Shown here in pieces: positions 16,850 through 24,749 of a stretch of DNA of 64,000 bases. The position numbers were made by a program, and so were the translations under genes. The notes beneath the pieces are model-generated. The model made no database searches. It saw only the letters and a program-made list of their open reading frames with translations, and was not told where the DNA came from. The DNA comes from Segatella baroniae B14 (GTDB lineage: Bacteria > Bacteroidota > Bacteroidia > Bacteroidales > Bacteroidaceae), in assembly GCF_022024235.1 (NCBI RefSeq), contig NZ_CP091799.1, forward strand, positions 2,359,001 to 2,423,000, in the 5' to 3' direction. Each line of letters begins with the position of its first letter. Positions within the stretch are counted from its first letter, which is position 1.

Positions 16850-17664
16850 TGGATTTTCACGAAAACTTAAGAGCCTATAGTCAAGAAAACTTGCGTGCCT
16901 GCCAGTTGAAGCAGTTGAGCATTTTACAGGAAATTGATAAAATTTGTAAGCGTCATCATCTAGATTATTGGTTGGATGGTGGTACGTTGCTTGGGGCTGT
17001 AAGGCATGGAGGCTTTATTCCTTGGGATGACGATATTGATATCGCTATGGGCTATGATGATATGTTGAAGTTTGAAGAAATTGCTGCTCGTGAATTACCC
17101 GCACATTTGGCCATTCAGTCTCCCCGGAATGATCCGTCATCAAAAGAGCCTATAGTAAAGGTGCGTGATTTAAACTCCTTATATATTGAACATGGTGATA
17201 ATTTTGAATCCGATTATCTAAAAGGTATCTATGTCGATATATTTCCGTTTACGAAACATCCTGGGATATCTAAGTCTATGATAAAAAAACTAGCAAAAGG
17301 TATTTCTAAAAGTAATTCTATTCTTCATCATTTGCATCGATATTCTTTGCGCTCTTTTGCTGAATTCTTCTGGTTTGGTGCTCAATATTATCTATATACG
17401 GGGCTTTGGAATTTAGCTTGTTGCTTGGTGAAGTCTAAGCGTTATGCTAATATACCGATTATCAATGGATATGGTATAACCCATGAGCGTGATCAGGTAT
17501 TGCCAGTTTCAGTAATCAAGTTTGAAGGCTTGGAATTTTCAGCACCACATAATCCTGATCAGTATCTCAAAAATATTTATCGTAACTATATGGAAATTCC
17601 TCCTGTGGAAAAGCGGAAATTTCATTCGGTCTATATTCAACCAGAACTTGTCAAGAAGGATTAA
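16846..17664 (+). CDS. LicD family phosphotransferase
   Basis: LicD proteins have a nucleotidyltransferase fold and move a phospho-alcohol (phosphocholine in Haemophilus and pneumococcus; ribitol phosphate in the related fukutin/FKRP enzymes) from a CDP donor to a sugar. The 272 residues carry YWLDGGTLLGAVRHGGFIPW (41-60) followed by the metal-binding DDDIDIAM (61-68). It overlaps the GT-C-like gene by 4 bases (ATGA), and its TAA stop interlocks with that of the convergent SDR. The neighbouring minus-strand cytidylyltransferase and SDR could make its CDP-linked donor. No choline uptake or kinase genes (licA, licB) are visible. Confidence 0.88.
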   Translation: MMDFHENLRAYSQENLRACQLKQLSILQEIDKICKRHHLDYWLDGGTLLGAVRHGGFIPWDDDIDIAMGYDDMLKFEEIAARELPAHLAIQSPRNDPSSKEPIVKVRDLNSLYIEHGDNFESDYLKGIYVDIFPFTKHPGISKSMIKKLAKGISKSNSILHHLHRYSLRSFAEFFWFGAQYYLYTGLWNLACCLVKSKRYANIPIINGYGITHERDQVLPVSVIKFEGLEFSAPHNPDQYLKNIYRNYMEIPPVEKRKFHSVYIQPELVKKD

Positions 17665-18692
17665 ACCTTCTTGACAGATTCTATGGTATGGTTGATTCCT
17701 TCTTTTATATTGAAGAGTGGTTTCCATCCAATTGCCTGAATCTTTGATGTATTGAATGAAGCTTTGGTTATAGGTGTTGTGTTTCCTTGTAGAGCATCAT
17801 TCGGAATATCAAAGATAACTCGGTGTCCTGTGCTTTCTGCTATTAGTTCTGCCAATTGTCGAATTGTTATATTTGAATTCTCGTTGGCAACATTATAGGC
17901 ATTTTTGTTTTTCCCGTTCAGTAAAAGTTGTAGTATTGCGTGAGCTGCATCGATAACATACAGCCAAGAGCGATATTGTAGCCCCTTACTTTTCAAAACG
18001 ATATCTTCATTTTGAAGTACGTTACGAATGAACTGAGCATATACACGATTGTCCGATTCTGTAAATCCAGGTCCATAAGTATGGCATAAACGTGCAATTA
18101 CGATATCGATATGGTATTCTTCTGCGTAAGCCACACACAGAGTCTCTGCCGCTCTTTTAGAAGACGGGTAGCAAGCACGTAATGAAGCACAGTCAACATA
18201 TCCACTATCTTTCTCATTAAATTCTTGTCCATTTCCTTCTCCGTAGATTTCACCAGAAGAAATATAAACCATTCGTTGAAGTCCATGGTTTTTTCCATAA
18301 TTTGCCAAGTGGGATACACCATTGATATTGGATAATATAACCTCAACGGGAGATGTTTTAAAAAAGTTTGGACTAGCATTGCTGGCTGCATCGATGATAT
18401 AATCGAATGTGATGTCTCCTTGTAAAGGTTGGGTTACATCCATTTCGATAAATGAGAAATACTCATCTTCCCAATAGAGACTAAACTTATCCTGTGCTCT
18501 TTTTCGATTTCTGCCGGCGGCATATACGTGATAGCCCTTGTCAGGGTTAGCCATCAAAATGTCTATGATACAGCTTCCGATAAGGCCAGTTGCACCAGCC
18601 ACAAGGATATTTCCAGTATTTAATGAGGCAAGAAAGTTTCCTTGATGGAATAATGAGAGAATATCTTTTTGATAAGGTGTTATTTGAGCCAT
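17661..18692 (-). CDS. NAD-dependent epimerase/dehydratase (extended SDR)
   Basis: A 343-residue extended short-chain dehydrogenase acting on a nucleotide sugar. It has the Rossmann motif GATGLIG (33-39), ISSGEIYG (144-151) with the catalytic Ser, and the catalytic pair Tyr175/Lys179 in YPSSK. The overall pattern is close to dTDP-glucose 4,6-dehydratase and UDP-glucuronate decarboxylase. It overlaps the upstream cytidylyltransferase gene by 13 bases, so the two probably act on the same CDP-linked compound. It is the last gene of the minus-strand glycan operon, and its stop interlocks with that of licD. The exact substrate cannot be read from sequence. Confidence 0.85.
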   Translation of the reverse strand: MAQITPYQKDILSLFHQGNFLASLNTGNILVAGATGLIGSCIIDILMANPDKGYHVYAAGRNRKRAQDKFSLYWEDEYFSFIEMDVTQPLQGDITFDYIIDAASNASPNFFKTSPVEVILSNINGVSHLANYGKNHGLQRMVYISSGEIYGEGNGQEFNEKDSGYVDCASLRACYPSSKRAAETLCVAYAEEYHIDIVIARLCHTYGPGFTESDNRVYAQFIRNVLQNEDIVLKSKGLQYRSWLYVIDAAHAILQLLLNGKNKNAYNVANENSNITIRQLAELIAESTGHRVIFDIPNDALQGNTTPITKASFNTSKIQAIGWKPLFNIKEGINHTIESVKKV

Positions 18693-19396
18693 GATTCAGG
18701 TCTAATTTGCATAAGAGCTTTAAGAATCTCAAGGTCTTCAATAGTTGTTATTTTGATATTTTTTTCAGAGCCAGCAACGATATGCATCTCTTTGCCACCA
18801 AGCTCAGCATATAGTGTACATGAAGCAACCGAATTTGTGATACCACGTTCTATAGCTTCCTGGTGTGCCTGGATAATATCTCCTAAGCGAAAAGTTTGAG
18901 GCGTCTGTGTGCGAATAAGTTGGTCTCTAGGTATGCTTCGATTTGTGGTAAAGCCGTCTGCACTCTCTAAAATCGCTTCTCTACATTGTATACCGGTAAT
19001 GGCATTTCCGTATTTTTGGCAGATGGCAATGTTGGAAGAGATGATGTCTTGTGATATTAATGGTCTAACGGCATCGTGAATGAGTACCAAATCGTCTTCA
19101 CTACATCCTTGTTCCTTTAACCCGAATATGCCATTGTGAATGGATTGCTGTCCATTATCGCCTCCTGGGAATACCCATTTTAGCTTAGTTATATTAAACT
19201 GGTTGGCATACGATTGTAAAACCGTTTCCCATCCTGCTAGACATACCACAGCAATGCCTTGTATATCAGGATGTTTTTGGAAGGCCATCAGGGTATGAAT
19301 AATGATAGGACAGTTGTCTACGTGCATGAATTGTTTAGGGATATCTTGACCCATTCTGTTGCCAGATCCTCCAGCTATAATAAGTGCATAATTCAT
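18680..19396 (-). CDS. IspD/TarI-like cytidylyltransferase of the glycan cluster
   Basis: A 238-residue CTP:sugar/polyol-phosphate cytidylyltransferase. Its N-terminal IIAGGSGNRMGQDIPKQF is the nucleotide-binding motif of the IspD/TarI family, and LIHDAVRPLIS is the second conserved block. A second, better-placed IspD (with DJ-1-like and recG) lies at 39086, so this copy is unlikely to serve the MEP pathway. Joined to an SDR and facing licD, it resembles TarI/Bcs1-type enzymes that make CDP-ribitol or a related CDP-activated donor. This is a context inference: the IspD and TarI folds are too alike to separate by motif alone. Confidence 0.8.
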   Translation of the reverse strand: MNYALIIAGGSGNRMGQDIPKQFMHVDNCPIIIHTLMAFQKHPDIQGIAVVCLAGWETVLQSYANQFNITKLKWVFPGGDNGQQSIHNGIFGLKEQGCSEDDLVLIHDAVRPLISQDIISSNIAICQKYGNAITGIQCREAILESADGFTTNRSIPRDQLIRTQTPQTFRLGDIIQAHQEAIERGITNSVASCTLYAELGGKEMHIVAGSEKNIKITTIEDLEILKALMQIRPESWLK

Positions 19397-19406
19397 ATGG
19401 CTTGGT

Positions 19407-20420
19407 TTATTGTATTAATTTTTTAATCATTCCACCACTTCTCAGAATCTTTCCCTGTCGTCTGCAGTTATAGATATAATTCAGGTAAGTTTCTTCTGAA
19501 GTATGTAATATAATGTTTTCAATTTCTTGTATACTATTGACAGCTATACCAAGTTTATGCTGTACGATAAAGGGTGCTACAGCTGATCCTTTCCATACGA
19601 TAACGGGGAGTCCAGCTGCTAGGTATAGCGATAGTTTATGTGGAAGGTTATAACTTAGGTATTCTCCTAAGGGACCATTGCAAGTATCAATGGATTTTCC
19701 ATCCCAGACTAATCCCCAACCGCCTTTTATCTTTCCAGTATGGTCGCTATTGAAAATTCCTCCGTAGTTAATATGAGCAAAGGATGAAAGGTCTAAGTTA
19801 TCCTTGTTACCAAATAAGTTGAAACTAATTTTCTGTACTGGCATTTTATATAATGCTGGTAGAAATTGAGATTTCGCTAAGTTACCTGCAAAGACCACTT
19901 CGTTCCGATGAGATAGCATCTCTTTTTCTTGAAGAAAATCGTCGTCTGAATAATAGTCAAAAAGATGCAGAATATCCATAGGTGTGTGAACTCCATTTTT
20001 TTGAAGGATAGCTTGCATGGCCTCTGTGTGCACGATAATGCGATCTGCCGAGTTTAGCCACGCAATTTCCTTTTCATGATTTTGTCGATATCTGAAAGTT
20101 TGAATATCGTGAATGAGAATAGTTACCTTGTTGCCTTTGGCGTGGAGGTATTTTATTATTGTCAGAAAAACTTTGTCGCAAGATACCGGATATTGAAATA
20201 TATATTCGTGTTGTCCTTTGTATTTACGAACTAATTTGAGATATTGGAATAAGATGTTCAAACTTGTTCTAAATGGAAATTTGTAGAATACACATTCTAC
20301 ATTTTCCACAGGATATCCACATTCTGTAAATGCAGTATTGATATCGGCCCTTGCTTTTCCGAAAGCATATATGAATGACTTCTTTACTAATTTGGGCATT
20401 TGGTTGATTAATATCTTCAT
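19407..20420 (-). CDS. glycosyltransferase, galactofuranosyltransferase-like
   Basis: A 337-residue GT-B type glycosyltransferase. The C-terminal donor region GLVWDGKSIDTCNGPLGEYL and YNLPHKLSLYLAAGLPVIVW matches proteins annotated as beta-1,6-galactofuranosyltransferases (WbbI-like). The N-terminal half contains FQYPVSCDKVFLTIIKYL and LIHDIQTFRY, where the HD pair is also typical. No UDP-galactopyranose mutase is visible in the window, so the furanose donor is unproven. It lies in the minus-strand operon, 10 bases before the cytidylyltransferase and 12 bases after the GT14 gene. Confidence 0.75.
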   Translation of the reverse strand: MKILINQMPKLVKKSFIYAFGKARADINTAFTECGYPVENVECVFYKFPFRTSLNILFQYLKLVRKYKGQHEYIFQYPVSCDKVFLTIIKYLHAKGNKVTILIHDIQTFRYRQNHEKEIAWLNSADRIIVHTEAMQAILQKNGVHTPMDILHLFDYYSDDDFLQEKEMLSHRNEVVFAGNLAKSQFLPALYKMPVQKISFNLFGNKDNLDLSSFAHINYGGIFNSDHTGKIKGGWGLVWDGKSIDTCNGPLGEYLSYNLPHKLSLYLAAGLPVIVWKGSAVAPFIVQHKLGIAVNSIQEIENIILHTSEETYLNYIYNCRRQGKILRSGGMIKKLIQ

Positions 20421-20432
20421 GCTTTTTTATAT

Positions 20433-21347
20433 TTATGCTTCTTCCTTATTTCTGTCGTTATCAATCAAATCCATGAGCTTATAGCTTGTTTTGGAGATGA
20501 CTTTTCGACAAAACATCTTATTCGATTCCTTGATCTTTGGATAGTCTTCTTCTGTTAGAATTTTAATTACTGGATGATAATGAATGTATGTTAATGGGGT
20601 AATAGCTTCCAAACTTTGATATTTTCCTTCTTCAATCATACAATGTGAAGCGAAATCAGAGTTAAAGGCAACGGTCTGTATAAAAGTTTCTGCAGGACAA
20701 AAACTAGTCTTGAAATAGTTTACAAGATGCTTATTATAATCCCATTCGTCCAAGATATATTTTGCTAATTTAGGAGTGATGGCCCACCAAGCTGCTCCTT
20801 TGTATAAAGTGTAGGTCTTTCCTGGACAGTGAATGTGTAGGGTTTTGCGTATAGGGGTGGCTGCAACCATATGTCTTAGCGCTACACGAAATTTATTTTT
20901 AATACTTCCATTTTTCCAAGGTTTTGATGTGAAAAATCTAAAATGGCGATATTCCTGTGCTTGTTTTCCTTGGTGTAGCATGGATATCCCTTGTAGTATT
21001 TCTCTTTCTTCTTCTTTTGCTTTGTGGAAGTAATCCAAAATGGCACGGTTGCTCCAAACAGGATAGTCCATGCCACTCATTGTTATAAGATAGTCTGCTT
21101 GGCATTCATATAAAGCTGCGCGGATTAACTCCATCTGATATTCTACCTCGTTGATGCTTCCCCATACTACATTAACTCGATGTTTAATAAAGTGTATGTT
21201 GTCACCATATACCTTTTCTTCAAAATTCCTAATGTTGCTCTTGGCATCAATATGGATGAAAAATTCAGAGCCTTTGGGTAAACTGGTTATCAAGTCTCTA
21301 AGATGCTTGGCATCCTTATGGGCGGATATGAGAAAGGCTAATTTCAT
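20433..21347 (-). CDS. GT14-type (core-2/I-branching) glycosyltransferase
   Basis: A 304-residue protein that matches the core-2/I-branching beta-1,6-N-acetylglucosaminyltransferase family (GT14), which in bacteria modifies surface polysaccharides. It starts LAFLISAHKDAKHLRDLITS, then HIDAKSNI, HRVNVVWGSINEVEYQMELI and ITMSGMDYPVW, all ordered as in the family. GAAWWAITPKLAKYIL in the C-terminal half is another GT14 hallmark. It is cytoplasmic, with no membrane helix. Its ATG overlaps the flippase stop by 4 bases. Family members also include xylosyltransferases, so the sugar is not certain. Confidence 0.85.
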   Translation of the reverse strand: MKLAFLISAHKDAKHLRDLITSLPKGSEFFIHIDAKSNIRNFEEKVYGDNIHFIKHRVNVVWGSINEVEYQMELIRAALYECQADYLITMSGMDYPVWSNRAILDYFHKAKEEEREILQGISMLHQGKQAQEYRHFRFFTSKPWKNGSIKNKFRVALRHMVAATPIRKTLHIHCPGKTYTLYKGAAWWAITPKLAKYILDEWDYNKHLVNYFKTSFCPAETFIQTVAFNSDFASHCMIEEGKYQSLEAITPLTYIHYHPVIKILTEEDYPKIKESNKMFCRKVISKTSYKLMDLIDNDRNKEEA

Positions 21348-22789
21348 AGTTTTGTGAATTTAGAGTGTACGAAAGATAAACATTCATCGAGTATTTTTAC
21401 CCGTGCTATTTTCATAACGGCAAAATAGAGTAATGCTGCTATTAGAATACGTGCTCCCAGTAATATATATAGATTCTCGATGTTTCTTGTTAAATAATAA
21501 GTAATTATCATGACAACTGTAGCACTGAGTGCAAACGGCATGATATCCTTTAAAAATAGAAAAATGTTATAGTGAATCAATTTGCTTGTAAAAAAATGCC
21601 AGATGAAAAGCCATAATAGATTGAGCCCCACATAAGAGACAACCATAGTATGGATGCCATAAGGCCAAATCAGGGCCATAGTGATAATTTGGGCAAGACC
21701 CAGTGAAATGGTTACCCAAAAATTGATACCTGATTTCCCCTTACTGATGACCAAATTTGACATTAATGTACATAGTGGAAGTATTGCACCACTGATACAA
21801 AGTATTTGTAGTAGTTCGGCACTGGCTACCCATTCCTCTGTAATGGTAATGATAATAAATTCGCGAGATACTAATCCAAAACCAAGTAGCATAGGAAAAG
21901 TCAGAAAACAGGTAAAGCGCATCATCTTGCGGAAAGCCTTGAGTTGTCGGTCTTCTTCTCCGTTTAAATCGGCCAAAACGGGTTGCGCTACTTGTTGAAT
22001 CATGCCTTGTACAAGAGAGAAACATTTAAAGTTCCAATTATATGCTTGGTTATATACTCCTGTTTCAACTTTCGAGTAGTGCCTACCTAATAATATGTTT
22101 AGGATATTATTGTTAATCTGGTTTATAATATTAGTAGCTAGAATTTTAAAAGAAAAGCGAAACATGCTTTTGACAGGCTCGAAATCAAAGTTCCATGTTG
22201 GTCGCCATGAGGAATAGTGCCACTTCAGAAGTGTATCTGTTCCAACAAAGGTAATTCCCTGTGTGGCCAAAGCCCAATAGCCGAATTCTAGAAAAGCCAT
22301 TATGCTTCCAATAATGCTTGATATAATAATAGCTGCCATTCCTGATTTTGCGATTTGTTTGGCTTTTAAGTTTTTGAAAAGGTAAGCAGACTGAGCTGTT
22401 GCAAAACTAGAGAGCAGTATCGAGATGAAAGAATAACGGCAAAGTGCTACAATATCCTGGTTATGATAATATTCAGCAATGAGTGGTGCACAGAAGAATA
22501 GTATAATGTAGGCAGAGAAGCCTATAATGATATTAAACCAAAAAACAGAATTATAGTCACGATGGGTAGGATTTTTAAGATTGGCTAATGCTGCTGTAAA
22601 TCCACTTTCTTTGAGAGCATTGGCAACTAATGGGAAAATATTAATCATTGCCATAACACCAAAGTCAGATTTAGCAACAAGTCGTGCTAGTATGATTCCG
22701 TAGACAAGTCCGATCAATTGCTGTATGCCATTGTTCATTCCTCCCCAAAACATACCTTTAGCTGTTTTCTCTTTTAATGTTTCCGACAT
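21344..22789 (-). CDS. polysaccharide flippase of the MOP superfamily (Wzx-like)
   Basis: An integral-membrane protein of 481 residues with about 12-14 helices that would move a lipid-linked oligosaccharide to the periplasm. It begins KEKTAKGMFWGGMNNGIQQL and continues IILARLVAKSDFGVMAMINI, the usual start of polysaccharide-export MOP proteins. It is the second gene of the minus-strand operon, after the acetyltransferase (13-base gap) and overlapping GT14 by 4 bases. No Wzy polymerase or initiating transferase (WecA or WbaP type) is recognisable here, so the repeat unit may be started elsewhere or be a single unit. Confidence 0.88.
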   Translation of the reverse strand: MSETLKEKTAKGMFWGGMNNGIQQLIGLVYGIILARLVAKSDFGVMAMINIFPLVANALKESGFTAALANLKNPTHRDYNSVFWFNIIIGFSAYIILFFCAPLIAEYYHNQDIVALCRYSFISILLSSFATAQSAYLFKNLKAKQIAKSGMAAIIISSIIGSIMAFLEFGYWALATQGITFVGTDTLLKWHYSSWRPTWNFDFEPVKSMFRFSFKILATNIINQINNNILNILLGRHYSKVETGVYNQAYNWNFKCFSLVQGMIQQVAQPVLADLNGEEDRQLKAFRKMMRFTCFLTFPMLLGFGLVSREFIIITITEEWVASAELLQILCISGAILPLCTLMSNLVISKGKSGINFWVTISLGLAQIITMALIWPYGIHTMVVSYVGLNLLWLFIWHFFTSKLIHYNIFLFLKDIMPFALSATVVMIITYYLTRNIENLYILLGARILIAALLYFAVMKIARVKILDECLSFVHSKFTKL

Positions 22790-22802
22790 AATGTTTGCAA
22801 AA

Positions 22803-23390
22803 TTACGAATCTTTTTCCTGTTCTGGTTGTTCCTGTTTAATTATTTTAGCAGGATTACCCACTACTGTACACCCATCAGGCACATCTTTGAGAACTATAC
22901 TACCAGCTCCAATCGTGACTCTATTGCCAATATGGATAGGGCCAATAACAATTGCTCCTGTCATAATCTTCACATCATCACCAATTGTAGGTCTTCCTTC
23001 CTCGCCATTATGATGGTTTGTTCCTAAAGTGACCAATTGTAGGCAATAGAAATTTTTGCCAATGCTTTCTGCATTTAAATAGGTAGAATAATTATGTTCG
23101 AAATGAGCTCCTTCACCAATGGATGGACACCAAATATGCAGACTTGTCTCGGGTGGACACAGCCATTTGATAAATATGCTTAAATATTCCCCCATGCGAT
23201 AATAAAAGAGATTTCTGAAAGTCTTTTCGCGGGTCATCGCTTTGATAAAGTTTAATACAGTAGCCTTTTTATCTTGTACCTGTCTTAAATCATTGTCAAA
23301 CAACTTATGATGAGCCATGTAATGTCCTATATGTGGAATCAGACGTAGTGCTGAAGCTGATAATATAATCGTTTGAGTAATAGGGTTCAT
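22803..23390 (-). CDS. serine acetyltransferase-like hexapeptide-repeat protein
   Basis: A 195-residue left-handed beta-helix acyltransferase. The C-terminal half shows hexapeptide repeats (IGDDVKIMTGAIVIGPIHIG, then NRVTIGAGSIVLKDVPDG) and the ending VVGNPAKII typical of CysE and NodL/WecD-like acetyltransferases. The helical N-terminus with FRNLFYYRMGEYL resembles proteins annotated as serine acetyltransferase in glycan clusters. Being the first gene of the flippase-glycosyltransferase operon, it more probably O-acetylates a sugar than makes O-acetylserine. A promoter is found at 23415-23422. Confidence 0.8.
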   Translation of the reverse strand: MNPITQTIILSASALRLIPHIGHYMAHHKLFDNDLRQVQDKKATVLNFIKAMTREKTFRNLFYYRMGEYLSIFIKWLCPPETSLHIWCPSIGEGAHFEHNYSTYLNAESIGKNFYCLQLVTLGTNHHNGEEGRPTIGDDVKIMTGAIVIGPIHIGNRVTIGAGSIVLKDVPDGCTVVGNPAKIIKQEQPEQEKDS

Positions 23391-23414
23391 ATATTTTTAT
23401 ACTGATTATGTGTG

Positions 23415-23422
23415 CAAAGATA
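23415..23422 (-). promoter_or_regulatory. -7 promoter box for the minus-strand glycan operon
   Basis: On the minus strand TATCTTTG followed by C matches the Bacteroidetes -7 consensus, 25 bases before the ATG of the acetyltransferase-like gene. It would drive the six genes down to the SDR at 17661. Confidence 0.6.
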
Positions 23423-23541
23423 CTTAAAATGTATCACTTACGTTGTGTGTATAGTTGCTTAAATAATCATAATATTGTTAATAGTATTTAAAACGTCTTT
23501 TTCTAAAGAATGTGTAGAAGGGTTATTTCAAATAAAATATG

Positions 23542-23549
23542 TACTTTTG
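23542..23549 (+). promoter_or_regulatory. -7 promoter box for rplM-rpsI-rpsB-tsf
   Basis: TACTTTTG followed by C matches TAnnTTTG. It lies 211 bases before the rplM ATG, leaving a long structured leader. No equally good box lies closer to rplM. Confidence 0.65.
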
Positions 23550-23555
23550 CACTCT

Positions 23556-23760
23556 GAATTGTGAAGATGCATCTTAGAGTCTTCACAGCTTTCTTGTGTT
23601 AATCGTGTTATCTTTGGCCGGGTATCACTGTTAGTGAATCAGGAAAGCGGCAGAGAGAATGCTGTGGATGGTCTCTTTTAGACTGGAGGCGCCGCGAGGT
23701 CTCTGCTCGTTCAATAGTATTAAATAAATTAGTTTTTTAGTAGTAAATTTAATTTTTAAA
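23556..23760 (+). promoter_or_regulatory. structured 5' leader of rplM, candidate ribosomal-protein autoregulatory RNA
   Basis: About 205 bases between the promoter and rplM hold three well-formed stems. They are GTGAAGA 23561-23567 with TCTTCAC 23580-23586; TCACT 23625-23629 with AGTGA 23633-23637; and a long-range GCAGAGA 23650-23656 with TCTCTGC 23700-23706. The last encloses GTCT/AGAC (23671-23674 with 23680-23683). The stretch just before the gene is AT-rich and unpaired, ready for ribosome binding. Leaders bound by uL13 are known from other bacteria, so control of the operon by its own product is likely but not shown. Confidence 0.55.
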
Positions 23761-24222
23761 ATGGACACTTTAAGTTACAAGACTATTTCCGCTAACAAGG
23801 AAACAGCTAAGAAAGAGTGGGTCGTAGTTGATGCCAGCGATCAGATTGTAGGTCGTCTCTGCTCTAAAGTTGCTAAGCTGCTTCGCGGAAAGTACAAACC
23901 AAGTTTCACACCTAATGTGGACTGTGGTGACAACGTAATCATTATCAATGCTGAAAAGGTAGTTTTCTCAGGTAAAAAGGAAACTGATAAGATTTACACT
24001 CGTTATACTGGTTACCCTGGTGGTCAGCGTTTCAATACTCCAGAGGAGCTTCGCAAACGCAAGGATGGTGTTGACAAAATTCTTCGTCACGCTGTTAAGG
24101 GTATGCTTCCAAAGGGTCGTTTAGGTCGTGCCCTGTTGGACAATCTTTATGTTTTCGAGGGTGCTGAGCACGATAAGGAAGCTCAGAAGCCTAAGACAAT
24201 TGATATTAACCAGTATAAATAA
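23761..24222 (+). CDS. rplM: 50S ribosomal protein L13 (uL13)
   Basis: A 153-residue early-assembly protein of the 50S subunit that binds 23S rRNA. WVVVDASDQIVGRLCSKVAK near residues 20-39 and the HAVKGMLPKGRLGRALLDNL block near residues 110-130 are diagnostic. First gene of an rplM-rpsI-rpsB-tsf operon; rpsI follows after 11 bases, the normal bacterial pairing. Codon use is strongly biased to GGT, GCT and CGT, as expected for high expression and unlike the neighbouring glycan genes. Confidence 0.98.
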   Translation: MDTLSYKTISANKETAKKEWVVVDASDQIVGRLCSKVAKLLRGKYKPSFTPNVDCGDNVIIINAEKVVFSGKKETDKIYTRYTGYPGGQRFNTPEELRKRKDGVDKILRHAVKGMLPKGRLGRALLDNLYVFEGAEHDKEAQKPKTIDINQYK

Positions 24223-24233
24223 TTAAGACAAAG

Positions 24234-24620
24234 ATGGAAGTAATCAACGCAATTGGTCGCCGTAAGAGCGCTGTAGCTCGTGTTTACGTTACAGAAGGTA
24301 CCGGTAAGATCACAATTAATAAGAAAGATATCGAAACATTCTTCCCATCAGCAATTCTTCGTTATGTAGTAAAGCAGCCATTACAGTTGCTCGATGCTGA
24401 GGGTAAGTATGATATTAAGGTTAATATTTTCGGTGGCGGTTTCACTGGCCAGAGTCAGGCACTTCGCCTTGCTATTGCTCGCGCACTCGTTAAGATTAAC
24501 GCAGAAGATAAGAAAGCTTTGAAGGATGCTGGATTCCTCACACGCGATAGCCGTGCTGTAGAGCGTAAGAAGCCAGGTCAGCCTAAGGCTCGTGCTCGCT
24601 TCCAGTTCAGTAAGCGTTAA
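24234..24620 (+). CDS. rpsI: 30S ribosomal protein S9 (uS9)
   Basis: A 128-residue 30S head protein whose C-terminal tail reaches the P-site tRNA. It has INAIGRRKSAVARVYV at the start and ends KARARFQFSKR, the conserved lysine/arginine-rich tail with the final SKR. It follows rplM after 11 bases and is separated from rpsB by a 129-base spacer full of hairpins. Confidence 0.98.
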   Translation: MEVINAIGRRKSAVARVYVTEGTGKITINKKDIETFFPSAILRYVVKQPLQLLDAEGKYDIKVNIFGGGFTGQSQALRLAIARALVKINAEDKKALKDAGFLTRDSRAVERKKPGQPKARARFQFSKR

Positions 24621-24749
24621 TATTCCCCTTAGGAATAAACTGAACAGTTTAGTATCTAAACCGGTAAGATTCTTAAAGACTACTTGCCGGCTGATTCTAG
24701 GCAAAATTAGAATTCAAAAAGAAAGTAAACAATTAAAAAAGAAAAGACA
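24621..24749 (+). promoter_or_regulatory. hairpin-rich spacer before rpsB, candidate uS2 leader
   Basis: Three successive stems fill this spacer: TATTCC 24621-24626 with GGAATA 24632-24637; GTTTAG 24647-24652 with CTAAAC 24656-24661; and CCGGTAAG 24661-24668 with CTTGCCGG 24683-24690 (one G-T pair). The second and third share base 24661, so they would compete or stack. None has a run of T after it, so they are not simple terminators. I see no full -7 box here. It may be a control element for rpsB-tsf. Confidence 0.45.

Noticed and set aside
18680..19396. Housekeeping ispD assignment for the cytidylyltransferase in the glycan cluster
   Set aside because: A second homologue at 39086 has the typical IspD features and neighbours; this copy overlaps an SDR and faces licD, which fits a TarI-like role better.
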